Shown here: one piece after another, positions 1 to 11,497 of the stretch
Numbering within the stretch: the stretch's first letter is position 1
Layout: every line of letters begins with the position of its first letter
Assembly: GCA_002286855.1 (NCBI GenBank)
Contig: NRSV01000014.1
Location: 372,001-436,000, forward strand
DNA: 64,000 bases
Source: Bipolaris cookei
Taxonomy: Eukaryota; Ascomycota; Dothideomycetes; Pleosporales; Pleosporaceae
Direction: 5' to 3'
The notes under the pieces: generated by a model
The model's database searches: none
What the model saw: the letters and a program-made list of their open reading frames with translations, nothing else
What the model was told of the DNA's origin: nothing
Translations under genes and position numbers: made by a program

Positions 1-1
1 A

Positions 2-376
2 ACCGAACCGCCTCTCAGCCCTCCGAGCCAACAGCCTGTAGATGAAGTCGCGCGTCAGCGCCAGCGGCTCATGAAGCACACGCCTGCCAAGCCTTCTCGC
101 CTCCGTGAGGCAACGTATCCTTCGCCGAGTGTTTTCTCGGACGGTGGTAACGAATCTCTTCTTGCTGCTACTCCTGCTCCAGTTGCTACTTCTGCGGCTT
201 CCATGTTCGATGACATGCCCACAGCGCAGAACATTGAGCTTGACGCCGAAGAGAAGGCCGCTTTGGAGGAGCTCATCGAATCGGACGAATACAAGAAGCA
301 GCTTGCCGCCAACTGGCCCGCCGCTACCCTCACGTACGAGTCGGAGGAGGAGGAGCTCAGCCCCATCTCCAACTAA
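2..376 (+). CDS. 3' end of an unidentified gene (partial)
   Basis: The reading frame is open from the left edge of the window, so only the C-terminal part (about 124 residues) is visible. It is rich in Pro, Ser and acidic residues and ends in a short acidic tail (…EEEELSPISN). A stretch around nt 230-310 (DAEEKAALEELIESDEY) is predicted to be helical. I do not recognise the family. The low-complexity acidic tail suggests a regulatory or scaffold protein, but that is a guess. A run of about 300 nt of pyrimidine-rich sequence after the stop would fit a 3' UTR. Confidence 0.55.
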   Translation, partial: TEPPLSPPSQQPVDEVARQRQRLMKHTPAKPSRLREATYPSPSVFSDGGNESLLAATPAPVATSAASMFDDMPTAQNIELDAEEKAALEELIESDEYKKQLAANWPAATLTYESEEEELSPISN

Positions 377-1112
377 GTCCGTGTCGTGCGTTTTGTTCTA
401 TCGTTCACCCTTTTCCCACCCCCATCTCAAAATTGACCGAGGAGGTATTGGACAGGATCCTCTGCCTTAAAAAGCATGTTTGTATATACTGCATTGTTTG
501 CGTGTTTTGCATAGCCCGGGCCAGATTCGTTTTCGCTTGCTCTTCTTGATTTCTGCGTGGTCTTGTCGTGTATTATATATTACGGACCCGGCTTGTTTCT
601 TGTTTTTCACTCGGGCGTTTTTACTAAGGGGACATAAAAAGATGGATGATTCATGACTTGCAGTATACCCCCTCTTGTTTTTTCTTTCCCCATCATCATC
701 ACCATCACCACTACCATCATTGCTCACTACAGGACGACTACTTGTATGGGTTTTTGTCGGGATCAAGGGGGTTTATGATTTAGTCTTGTTTTACACGTTT
801 GCATTGTTCGGGGGGTTTTCTTGTCGTTGTACCTGCTCTTCTTGCTCCTTCTTGCGTGCTCTTTTCGGCGCCCTCCAGCAATTGCATCGTGTTTTCTTGC
901 TTGTTTTTATACATTCAGGGGGTTTTCTTCTTTTACTTGCACATTTCTTCCTCCATTTGCCCTAATTACATACCTGGTACGGATCCGAATATACGCTTTA
1001 CATTATCCGGTTGTGTCATTCACAGTGATTGATTTGTTGTTTTGAGAGAGAATGTGGTTTTGTATATGCTTTGAGGATTAAGGATCGCTACTACCTCTTA
1101 CTAACTCTACAA
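377..1112. other. Intergenic, 3' UTR-like sequence
   Basis: T-rich sequence between the left-edge gene and the Rei1-like frame on the other strand. I see no coding frame with family features, no tRNA-like fold and no clear repeat. It most likely holds the facing 3' UTRs of the two converging genes. Confidence 0.5.
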
Positions 1113-2114
1113 TCACCCAGCTTGATACACCGGATTCTCCGTCTTGTAATATATCGCCTTCACCGGCTGCCCCAACGCCTGCTGGCTTACTTTTTTCTGC
1201 GCAACAACTTGTTGCCGCCGCATCTTCTTGTCCAGTGTCGCCAGACTGACGAGTTGCGCTGTAGACAAACCCGATAAGCTAAGCGCTGTATTCCGCCCTG
1301 TTATCGGCGGTGCAGGTGTAGGCAGGAGAAGCGGGTCTGAAGATAGCTCGGAGGGGGAGGACGAAACTACCAGCGATGATACTTGCTCTGCAACCCCAAG
1401 CTTCGCGCCGTCTTCTTCTTCTTCTTCTTCTTCTTCTTCTTCTCGCTGTTGCAAAGAAGTCTTAGATTGCCTCACCTCCCTCCTCCGTGCTTTGGGAAAT
1501 GGTCTCAATCTTTCACGCCCCTCCTCTCGTGCCCTTGCCTTCCCAGGCGCTTCTTCCTCTTCTCCCTCCTCTTTGGACGAAAAGAAAAACTCCTCCCACA
1601 ACCCCACCTCAACCTTACAATGCCCCCTATCCCGCATATGGCTCTGCACGCTTTTCACGCTTCCTTTTTCGCGCGCACAGTATATGCATTCGTGATAGGT
1701 GTATATGAGTAGGGAGAGGTAGGAGAGGAGGGGTTCGATAGCGGAGGTGGTGGGGGAGGAGGAGGAGGAGAGGAAGAAGGTGTGAGTACTGGACATGTGG
1801 GTTAGGTTTGCGGAGAGGGTTGGGGAGGTGATAGGGCAGAAGAGGCAGGTTGATAGGGAGGGGGCTGGGGTAAGATTGCTTGGGGGAGTAGGTTGGTGGT
1901 TGGCTTGGATGTCGGTATCTGAGGAGGAGTTGGGTGATTTTGGTCTTGAGTCTCGATGGCTTGATTCAGGAGTAGTGTTGGTGTGTAGGGTCTTTTTCCT
2001 TTTGCCAGTGCCATTGTTGTCGTTGGTGAAGTCTGTGAATTCAGATTCGGATAGGGCTGGTTGGCCTGATATTTTGCGTTGCAGGTTGTGAATACTGGGG
2101 ACTATTATCAGCTT
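1113..2114 (-). pseudogene. Truncated Rei1/Reh1-like C2H2 zinc-finger protein
   Basis: One minus-strand frame is open from 2114 to 1113. It contains two C2H2 fingers in Rei1/Reh1 order: CLFCPITSPTLSANLTHM with a following His near 1790-1850, then, after a short hydrophobic spacer (LLSYLSLLIYTYHE), CIYCAREKGS…HMRDRGHCKVE near 1630-1700. These match the second pair of fingers of the cytoplasmic pre-60S ribosome factors Rei1/Reh1, and the C-terminal part (GRNTALSLSG…NPVYQAG) fits the same family. The N-terminal fingers of the family are absent. The only in-frame ATG (1796) lies inside the first visible finger, and the sequence upstream is AT-rich without zinc-finger coding. A GAA-type microsatellite gives a run of about ten Glu. 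I read it as an N-terminally truncated paralogue, probably non-functional; an unrecognised short upstream exon is the alternative. Confidence 0.5.
1404..1443. repeat. (TCT)n microsatellite
   Basis: About twelve TCT/TTC triplets on the plus strand, read as a poly-Glu run in the minus-strand Rei1-like frame. Confidence 0.85.
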
Positions 2115-3138
2115 TCAATGCTTTTGAATTTGTAATGAGACTGAATCGAGAATAGAAACCGGGTTGCTTTGACCAAAAGCAAAGGGGTTTTCTTACTGCC
2201 ACGCCACCCTCATATGACTCCTCTGCGATCCACTACTTTCGAAAGAAACCGAACAGGTATTACACGGAAATGCCGTCCGCGATCCAGTTGCTCCAGTTGC
2301 TCCAGTGTCATGCACCATGTTCGTTTGTTGTTCGAACGTAAAGTATTAACTTAAAGTAAAGTTAAAAAGGTTTTAGATGTAAAGTCTTGAATATAAGATC
2401 TTGAGGTTGAGGGAGAGCTGAGTTGATGAAACATATCCTGGCAAGGCATCAAGATCATTATATACTCAAGACATTATACTATCAGAAGTACGGCAATTGG
2501 GGTAGTGTTGTGTCACGTGACAGAGCTTGTGAGGCGCAGCTATCTGCAAGCCACAAAATGAGTCATTTTGAGTTCATGTGTATCCATCCGCGCACATGTC
2601 GTCAAGCAAGCATCACACTGGACACAGCATGAGTCTTTGGCGAGTTCAGTCTTGAATTTCAGATCTATCGGGTGGATACTCGTGGGTCGGGGTCAAGACT
2701 AAAGGGAGGAAACAGAATGCAAGGAGAGCTGATTGTACTATGTTGTTTTAGGAAAAGTAGCTTTTCTCAACGTCTCCACAGGAGCAGTAACAGAAGCCTC
2801 GGCAGTCGATTCTCCAAGTCAATCACGTCAACCTAGCTACTTCAATCATCCCGATAAAAACACAAAGACATTTTCAGTATCCATTTTATTATCGATATTG
2901 AGAATAAACGTCGTGCAAGATGGGCATAATATCATCCGAGACGCCTACCAAACAGAAACCAAACCCCGCTCATGACCGGAGCCACCTCTCCTGACATTGC
3001 CCAAAACGCCTTTAGCACTAACTGCTGTAATCCGTAGATTTACCTCATGTTGATATCATGTCTGTACACCTTTGCCGTATGGTGCGGTGTTGTCACAAAC
3101 GCCATAAAAAAGGTGAGAAGGTGGTCAACAAACACCTT
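2115..3138. other. Intergenic, no supported gene
   Basis: AT-rich sequence upstream of the truncated zinc-finger frame and downstream of the FHA gene. Only short frames without family features are present, and none supplies the missing N-terminal fingers of the Rei1-like gene. Confidence 0.5.
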
Positions 3139-5067
3139 CTACAAGAAAAAGGTATCCGGAAGGGTGGAGAGAAGAGCGAAAGACACGACTGCACCAGTGG
3201 CGCCAAGAAGAGGGTAGGCAGCCTTGTTGAGAACCTTACCAAGCACAGAGCGAGGTGTTTTCTTTGGACGCTGAGCAATTTGAGCTGCTGTCTGAGCGGC
3301 CATGGCCTCAACAACTAGATCTGAATCTATTGGGTTGCTTGCACTCCCATCAGAAGCAACTGAGACCACCTTCGGAACACCCTCTTGGAACACGGCTGGC
3401 TCCTCGTCAAGTACATCGGCCTTGCGCTTCATGTAGTTGACTGATTCTGGCGTGGGCGGATGTTCTTCGACAATCTCTTCAATAGAAACCTTTGTGCGGC
3501 GACCTGGCTGCAATGGCGTAAGGACCTCAGCTTCTGAAATTGGGGCTGGTGGAGGCGTTTGGAGTCGGTGAGCTTGGGATGGCTGGCTGGGTTGGGGATA
3601 GATAGACGTGGACGGTCGAGGATCAACAGGTTCTTGTGCAAGAGGGAGCGCAGGGTTGAACAGTGGAGACTGGTGTTCATAGGTCATTCCCACATAATTG
3701 GCCGGCTGGTACCAGTCTTGAATTTCGTTCTGACAAAAAGGGGGATATGACCAGGTGCCCCAAGATGCAGGTTTAGATGCAGAACGAGGTGGCAGAGGCG
3801 GGGCCGTCTCGCAACATGGAGACATGTGGTCGATTTTGGCAGCCTTTGCCATGCCAGCCTTGGAGGACTCGCCGCATGTATTTTCATGATTGTCAGAGCG
3901 TTGCAGCCCGAACATGTCAACACAAGGAAGTCGCAGTGGGGCATCTTCTGCACCTCCAAAATTGTAGATGCGTCGAAGGGGAGAATCAGTTGGATATGTA
4001 TTGGTAGACTGTTCCGAGGCGGGTACCGTATCCCTGTTGGAGTACTGGATTCCATGGGTGACTGAGGCCGCGATAGGCTCAGAGTATTCGATCTCTTTCA
4101 TCTCGCCCTCAGACTCGGAATCAATTCCAGAGCTGTCAATGCTTTCAGACTTGCTGTCGAGGTCACTCTCAATAGGTCCGCCGTCGTCTTCTACACTAAC
4201 AGGACTGGGAGTGCGAGGTAAGACTAACTCGTCGTCATTTGCCGCATAACCAGCTTCTTGTACGTCTTCACCTTCCTTGTCCTCATCATAGACATCCTCG
4301 ACAACCGTAGTACGCAATATGGACTCGGTGTATACATCCGGACCAAAGCGGCAAGACTTGGCTGGCTGTCCCTGGAGCAGCATGTCTTCCATGACTATGG
4401 TAGCGTCTACCTGATCTGCAGCCTTTTTGGAGTCGTCTTCGTTGACAAGTGGATCGGCGTAGCTGCCACAGCGTGGGACTTGTTCCACTTCTACCTCGTC
4501 CTCGCTCTCGGCCTCGGGGACAGTGAAACCAAGGGAGAAAGGGCGTATGAGCTGGTACTCGAAGACGTATCTGCGGGCCGGAAAGAATTCTGCATAACAT
4601 GTCAGCCTCAGGTGAAGGGGGCAAGGCTGGGTGGGGGGCATTGGAGACATACCCTCGTTACGATTAACGTCGGTGCCAAACTGGAGTTCGTCGCCGTACG
4701 AGAGCTTGGTAGGTGTGTTTGGTGTTAGTTTCTGTCCGTTGAGCATAGTGCCGTGCATGGAGCCTTGGTCACTGATGTAGACTTCAGGTACGCCGGCGGT
4801 GGAGTTGGCGGAGAGGACGGCATGTTGGCGAGAGATGACTGGGCTATCGATATATGCATTGTGCGGTGCGGCCATCAACTCTTTCTTGGTAACACTGCTC
4901 GAGGCACGGCCAATAGCAAAGGCTGAGTTCAAAGGCAGGTCGAATTGACGGGTCTCGTACGTGTCGTACCGCATCACGTCCCGGAGGACGACACGGAAGA
5001 CTGGAGGGTCGGTGAGTCGGGAGGCGTGCATGACGGGCGCTGCAATGGGATGCTCACTGGATGTCAT
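3139..5067 (-). CDS. FHA-domain protein with a C-terminal membrane anchor
   Basis: Two-exon model: 5067-4653 and 4589-3139, with a 63 bp GTATGT…GCAG intron at 4652-4590, giving 621 aa. The intron length is a multiple of three, so the frame also reads through. Removing it restores a smooth sequence after the FHA domain. The FHA domain spans about residues 25-135, with the phosphopeptide-binding landmarks GR (53-54), SRQH (79-82) and the GSMHGTMLNG loop (102-111). The middle is long, acidic and probably disordered. The last 25 residues (YPLLGATGAVVSFALLSTL…) form a single hydrophobic segment, a tail anchor. FHA plus tail anchor recalls SLMAP/PRO45/Far9-10 proteins, which tether STRIPAK complexes to ER or nuclear membranes. 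No clear coiled coil was seen, so that assignment is tentative. It is divergent from the Pol III gene. Confidence 0.8.
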   Translation of the reverse strand: MTSSEHPIAAPVMHASRLTDPPVFRVVLRDVMRYDTYETRQFDLPLNSAFAIGRASSSVTKKELMAAPHNAYIDSPVISRQHAVLSANSTAGVPEVYISDQGSMHGTMLNGQKLTPNTPTKLSYGDELQFGTDVNRNEGMSPMPPTQPCPLHLRLTCYAEFFPARRYVFEYQLIRPFSLGFTVPEAESEDEVEVEQVPRCGSYADPLVNEDDSKKAADQVDATIVMEDMLLQGQPAKSCRFGPDVYTESILRTTVVEDVYDEDKEGEDVQEAGYAANDDELVLPRTPSPVSVEDDGGPIESDLDSKSESIDSSGIDSESEGEMKEIEYSEPIAASVTHGIQYSNRDTVPASEQSTNTYPTDSPLRRIYNFGGAEDAPLRLPCVDMFGLQRSDNHENTCGESSKAGMAKAAKIDHMSPCCETAPPLPPRSASKPASWGTWSYPPFCQNEIQDWYQPANYVGMTYEHQSPLFNPALPLAQEPVDPRPSTSIYPQPSQPSQAHRLQTPPPAPISEAEVLTPLQPGRRTKVSIEEIVEEHPPTPESVNYMKRKADVLDEEPAVFQEGVPKVVSVASDGSASNPIDSDLVVEAMAAQTAAQIAQRPKKTPRSVLGKVLNKAAYPLLGATGAVVSFALLSTLPDTFFL

Positions 5068-5652
5068 AGGGAGAGTTGTGTGTCGTGAAGAACGACCAGA
5101 TAGTTGCAAGGACAGAGAAAGGGTGGAGTGAGAGTGGTAAGGCAGTGTAGGCGGGGGCGCAGTGTAGGCGGGGAGGGGGCGCTTGGTAGTACCAGAGATC
5201 AAGAGATGGTTGCGACAACGGTGTATATTGATTAGGCTTTTGAGAGAAAGAGAGTGTGTGTTAAGAGGCAGTGTACATGTAAGATGAACAGCCAGCAAGT
5301 CATCAATAGAGGCCGCCCTTAGGACACGACAAGGCGGGGCAAGGCAGTGAATGGACAAGGCAGCGATGGGGATGGTGATGATGGACCAGGTCACTAGGTC
5401 ACTAGGGGCCTTGTGGGGTGCTATCAGCTTATCAGCCCGCATTAGCCCTGCACGCCCGGTATTAGCGTGAATTTGCGTTCCCCACCCAAAATCTTCAGAG
5501 GCGCGCAACTGAGAAAGTACAGCCAACGCCCCGAGTCCTCTTGTCGCCCGGAACATGACTCACCCCGCCACGACTATGCAACAAGACTGCCACGGCCTGC
5601 GATAGCACGACATATACCCATTGCAACCCAACCACCAACACCAGCCGCCATC
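5068..5652. promoter_or_regulatory. Divergent promoter region (FHA gene / RPC1)
   Basis: 585 bp between the start codons of two divergent genes. The minus-strand frame of the FHA gene stays open for another 160 codons upstream, but that part has no domain and is better read as 5' UTR. I see no well-defined TATA box or operator. Confidence 0.5.
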
Positions 5653-8600
5653 ATGGAGGCGCCCCGCACGACGGCCAAGCAGCAGGTCGTCGACCGCATC
5701 CCCGCGCGCATAAAGCACATCCAGTTTGGCATATAGTAGGCACCTCGGCCGTGGCAAATATGCTACAACAAAGCAACAGAAGAACCCCTAGTAACACTCT
5801 CCAGCTCCAACCAGGACATTGTCAACCAGGCCGTCCTCGAAGTATCCGACCGCAATGTCTACGACCTCCAGCCCGCCGCCGACAATACGCGCACCCTCAC
5901 GGCCAACGGGCCCATGGACACGCGCATGGGCATATCTAGCAAGCAAGGAACCTGCGCAACATGTGGCGAGGGACTCGATACCTGCAATGGCCACTTTGGA
6001 CACATCAAGCTGGCGCTGCCCGCATTCCACGTTGGCTACTTGAAGCACATTATCGAGGTGCTCAACTGCATATGCAAAGACTGCTCCCGCGTCTTGCTTG
6101 ATGAGGTTGAGCGCCGGAGATATCTGCGCAGCATGCGCCGCCCGGATATGGACACCCTGCGAAAAGGCGCCGTGACCAAGAGAATTCTGGAAGACTGTCG
6201 CAAGAAGAAGACCTGCCCTTACTGTAACGGCCTCCAGGGCACTGTACGCAAGGTGCCTGGCCATCCGCTCAAGATTATCCACAACCGATACGATGCTTTC
6301 AATCGATCCACAGCCAAGACCAAGAAGGCGCCTCAGGGAAAGATTGAATTCGACCAGTCGTTCGAAACCGCAAAGTCTGCAAACCCAGATCTGGACAAGC
6401 ACTTGAAAAAGGCCGTCGATGATATGCACCCTCTGCGGGTATTGAACCTCTTTAAGAAAATCTCTCCCGAAGACTGCGAGCTGTTAGCCATGATACCCGA
6501 AGACGCGCGACCGGAGATGTTGATCTGGGAATACATGCCAGTGCCGCCCGTGGCGTTGCGACCATCAGTCATGCAGGAAGGAGGTGCGACAGAGGACGAT
6601 GTGACCAACAAGATTGGAGACATCTGCCACATCAGCAGTATAATACGCGCGGGGCTTGCACGAGGCTTCCCGCTCCAGATTCTAATGGAACAATGGGATT
6701 TCCTGCAGCTGCAGATTGCCATGTACATCAACAGCGATGCGCCGGGTCTCAAGCAACAGGGTCTGCAAAAAACTATGCGTGGATTTTCCCAGCGTCTCAA
6801 GGGCAAAGGCGGTCGATTCCGACAAAATCTTTCTGGAAAACGTGTCGATTTCTCTGGTCGTACAGTCATTGGTCCAGATCCAAACCTGAGCATTGATGAA
6901 GTTGCGGTGCCAGAGCGTATAGCTAAGAACTTGACGTATCCTGAAAAGGTTACACGCTACAATATTGACAAGTTAAGGAGGCTTGTAAGGAACGGCTCCA
7001 ACAAATACCCCGGAGCCAACTACATTCTCGATGACCAGGGTCCGAACAAAGACCGAGGCAAAATTTCCCTTATTGCCCTTTCGCGATTCGATACCAAAGG
7101 TGAACGCCTCGAGGGCGCCTCGAAACGACTCAAAATTGGCGACATTGTTGAACGTCATATCGAGGATGGCGACATCGTCCTCTTCAATCGACAGCCGTCC
7201 CTGCACAAGCTCAGTATTCTGAGTCATCGAGCAAAGGTGCGACCATGGAGAACGTTTCGACTGAACGAATGTGTGTGTAATCCTTATAACGCCGATTTCG
7301 ACGGTGACGAGATGAACTTGCACGTTCCCCAAACCGAAGAAGCACGGACAGAAGCTACCGAGCTCATGGGTGTCAAATACAATCTGGCTACCCCGAAAAA
7401 CGGAACACCAATCATTGCCGCTATCCAAGATTTCATTACAGCTGCATACCTTCTAAGCAACAAAAACAACTTTTTCGACCGGCGCACCTTTTGTCAGATT
7501 GTAAACTACATGTTCAACGGCGAAGGAGCATTCGATCCGGACACTGGCAAGAGGCACCCCATTGAAATTCCACCCCCGGTCGTATGGAAGCCTCAAGCGC
7601 TCTGGACCGGAAAGCAGGTCTTCAATCTACTAATGCGCCCGTACAAAAAGTGCAGAGTCCTAGTCAATCTCGAAGCTGCTTGCAAGCAATTCAAAAACAC
7701 CCCTGATCAGTCTCCAGACCTGAACGAGAACGATGCCTACCTAGTCATTCGCAACTCTGAGGTCATGTGTGGTGTTATGGACAAGGCAACTGTCGGTGAC
7801 GGTAAGAAGGACTCTGTCTTTTACGTCATGATGCGGGATTTCGGCCCCGACCATGCTGTCCAAGGAATGAACCGGCTTTCCAAACTTTCTGCACGATGGC
7901 TCAGCAACAATGGTTTCTCACTCGGGATTAGCGATGTGACTCCAGGAGAGAAGCTCAATAAGAAGAAGCAGGATCTCGTGCAAGAAGCATACGCCAAGTG
8001 CGACAAGCTGATCAAGGATTTCAAAGAAGGAAAGCTACAGCGCGACCCAGGTTGTGACGAAGAGCAGACAATGGAGAACAGGATTGGTGGTATTCTGTCC
8101 GGTGTTCGTCAAGCTGCTGGTGACATTTGTTTTGAAGAATTAAGCAGGTGGAACTCTCCCCTACTCATGGCCAAGTGTGGTTCAAAGGGGTCCAACATCA
8201 ATGTCTCCCAGATGGTTGCCTCTGTCGGACAACAGATGATTGGCGGTGCACGTGTGGCGGATGGCTTCCACCACCGAACATTACCTCACTTCCCCAAGGC
8301 TGCACGTCAGCCAGCGTCCAAGGGTTTCGTCAGTAACAGTTTCTTCTCCGGCCTCACCCCATCCGAGTTCATTTTCCACGCAATGAGTGGTCGTGAAGGT
8401 CTGGTCGATACCGCTGTCAAGACGGCCGAGACCGGTTATATGAGTAGACGATTGATGAAGTCTCTGGAAGATCTTTCCGCGCAGTACGATGACACTGTCA
8501 GGAACTCATCTGGTACTGTTGTACAGTTCCAGTACGGTGACGACAACCTTGATCCCGTGGACATGGAGGGCAAGGCAAAGCCTGTGCACTTTGACCGGAC

Positions 8601-10143
8601 CTTTTCACATGCTGTCACTTCCACCTGGGACAACTCAGAGTCTAGTTTAACACCTCAGGAAGTCCGCGAATACACCGAAGCGAGACTGAACGCCCAACGA
8701 AACAAGTATCCTAGGTACGCACTGGACGGTGTAACGCAGCTAGAGTATCGCGACCAGACTGATAGAGGAATCGACCAAAAGGAGTCGATGCGTGACTTCC
8801 TCGACACGGTACAAGATTACGTTTTCAAGAAAGCCGAGAAACTCGAGACGACACTGGCATACCTCGGCATTGTGCAGCCCAATGACAGAAGGGACAAGAA
8901 ACAGTCGGCAGTCGATGCGGAAAAGTACAGTCTTGCTGATGGTATCGCCAAGATCTCGGAGAGGGCCCTCGATACTTTCATCACCCTCTGTTTAACAAAA
9001 TACCATCGTTCCCGTGTCCAGCCCGGTCATGCTGTAGGAGCTATTGGAGCTCAGTCTATTGGTGAACCCGGTACGCAGATGACCCTTAAAACTTTCCATT
9101 TTGCTGGTGTCGCTGGTATGTCCATCACCCAAGGTGTACCCCGTATCAAGGAAATCATCAACGCCTCCTCCACCATCTCCACTCCTGTTATCGCTTGCGA
9201 ACTTTCCAACAAGATCTCCGAGTCCGCGGCGCGAATTGTCAAAGCACGTGTCGAAAAGACGTACCTTCGCGATGTCATCTCGTACGTCGAAGACGTTTGG
9301 CACCCCAACGGTGCCTACATTGCCATGCGCATTGACTGGGATACTATAAACAAGCTGTTCGTCGACGTACAACCCTACGAGATTGCCGCAGCCATCAATG
9401 CCCACAAGCCGCTGAAATGGGGTAAAGCTGGCGCAAACGTGCGTATCTCTTCCTCCATAATCCGCGTCGAAGTCCCCGACCCCAACGCCGCAAAGAAACG
9501 ACCCGTCAAAACAACACGCAACCACAAAGAATACTTTGAGCGCGTCCAACAAGTCAAATCCCTCATTCCGGACGTCGTCATAAAAGGCTACCCCGACTGC
9601 TCCCGCGCCATCATCAAAAAAGAAAGCAGCCCCAATGCCCAAGGCCACTACGAATGCCAACTCCTCGTCGAAGGATACGGCCTTCAAGACTGCATGACTA
9701 CCCCGGGAATTGAACCCTACAACACAAAATCTAATCACGTCATGGAAGTCAAGACAGTCCTCGGCATCGAAGCCGCCCGCGCCACCATTGTCCGCGAAAT
9801 CGGCGACGTAATGGGCAACATGGACATTGACCCGCGTCACATGCAGCTCCTCGCCGACGTCATGACTTTCAAGGGTGAAGTCTTCGGCATCACGCGTTTC
9901 GGTCTCCAGAAAACGCGGGATTCGGTCCTCCAACTCGCAAGTTTCGAGAAGACGCCCGATCACCTTTTCGAAGCTGCGGCGCGCGGCAAGACGGATACGA
10001 TTGATGGGGTTAGCGAATGTATTATTATGGGCCAAAGTGTTAAGTTGGGCACTGGTGCGATGCAGGTTGTCCGACCGCTGTATTTGGGTGGGGAGGTCGG
10101 GGAGAAGAGGACCATGTTTGAGGAGGGGTGGGAGGCTTTGTGA
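5653..10143 (+). CDS. RPO31: DNA-directed RNA polymerase III largest subunit (RPC1/RPC160)
   Basis: This is the catalytic beta'-like subunit of RNA polymerase III, which makes tRNA, 5S and U6 RNA in the nucleus. Model: exon 1 5653-5735, a 69 bp GTAGGC…CCAG intron (5736-5804) that removes an in-frame TAG, then exon 2 5805-10143; 1473 aa, close to the 1460 of yeast. The join gives FGIYSNQDIVNQAVLEVSDR, matching the family N terminus. Visible landmarks: the clamp zinc site CATCGEGLDTCNGHFGH, a second CxxC pair (CPYC), RLKGKGGRFRQNLSGKRVDFSGR, the Mg-binding NADFDGDEMNLHVPQ (Asp 525, 527, 529), the funnel/bridge-helix segment SGREGLVDTAVKTAETGYMSRR and the trigger-loop region GEPGTQMTLKTFHFAGVA. 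The protein appears intact. Confidence 0.97.
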
Positions 10144-11497
10144 GATGGATGGTTGCATTGAGGGGAGCTTTGAGGGAAAAACGAAGAGGATGGGGGTTAT
10201 GTATATATGCATGGGATATGGCGTACGCTTTTTTTTCTCAATGATGTGTATTTGATAGTGGGTAGCATGTATAGCGAACAAGCATATGATCTTGTACATT
10301 TAGTAAGGTACTGCGTGCTTTCTTTCTTATTGACCTAAAGGGGTTTCTACGTGATTGCTTTCCCGTATGACTTTTAGTGCATAGCAAGTAAAGTAGAGCA
10401 GTACAAAATACTCAGTAAGGAAAAAAGAAAAGGAGGTAACTATCTTGTTTATAGGAAGGCTAGAGTTTTATACTGTTCATGTCGCTCCGACGGTATGAGC
10501 TCTTCCTGTTAGAAGATTCGTTTATAGGCGGCTCAAGAGTGGATTTTATGATGCTGTTTGATCAAGGTTGGTGTAGAAGATATGGGGATTGAATATTTGA
10601 TCAAGGAGAAGGGTAGAGAGAAGGGAAGAGGCAGATTGGTGAGTAGGTGCAAGGTAGGTGTAATGGTGTTCGAGGCGGATGTGAGTTTACATTGTGTATT
10701 TACAAACTGCGGTCTCCATGCCCTTTGTAAAAACCATTGCCAAGTCTCTTCGTGTACCGATTCCCAACCTTGTCACTGGTCTTTGTTTGCACATATTCTC
10801 ATAGGTGCAATGTAGTCCACTAGTGTGGGCCTTAGGAAGCGCTCGTGTGAAGCTTGTGCCATGATGGCGCGTAATACTACACTGACAACTTTTATTATGG
10901 GCTCTACGGATTTTTTGGGTGGGAAGAGCTATGGACGTTATAGTGATACTAACGATAATGAGGCCGTTTTGATTTGATACGTCAAGATGGAGACTGTCCC
11001 AATTTCTATCGGAGTAAGTTGGCAACAGTCACTGTCTTGTTATGTCTTTTCATCTGGAGCTGTGAGAGCTCTGCCAGGGTTCTCTCAATACACTTCTTTC
11101 TGCTATTGCTCTTTATCTGACGTGGCAGTTTTGGCATGTGTAGAAGTGAAGTCAAGAAGAACGGTTTCGCTTGCTGGCAATAAGTTGATTCATGACAGAG
11201 ATAGAATAAGGTAGTGCGCATTAGGATGCGCATTGCAGCGATTATCTTCTAAGCCTGTTGCTTGGAGTATAGTTATTTTGAGCGCAGCTGTCACTAATTA
11301 GAAACTAGTCAAAACGATATGAACGAATATATTGCAGTCTACAAATCCGCAATGTCTACCTCTACTAGGTGGTCTTGCCTATGCTCAAACACCTTGCATC
11401 CGTAGATTCTAATTAACAACGCCCAATTGTTCAATTAATTCACTCTCCCAGTATCAATGCCATGAGGTTATATGAACGTGTGGATGGGTAGAAGCGG
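10144..11497. other. Intergenic, no supported gene
   Basis: About 1.35 kb after RPC1. The first 150 bp are probably 3' UTR. The rest is AT-rich with only short frames, no tRNA-like element and no clear repeat. It marks the change from the housekeeping block to the accessory block. Confidence 0.5.

Noticed and set aside
5068..5556. N-terminal extension of the FHA protein
   Set aside because: The frame is open, but the added 160 residues show no domain and the FHA domain fits a start at 5067.
9051..10299. Long minus-strand frame opposite RPC1 (435 codons)
   Set aside because: It is a mirror of the strongly conserved Pol III gene on the plus strand and has no family features of its own.
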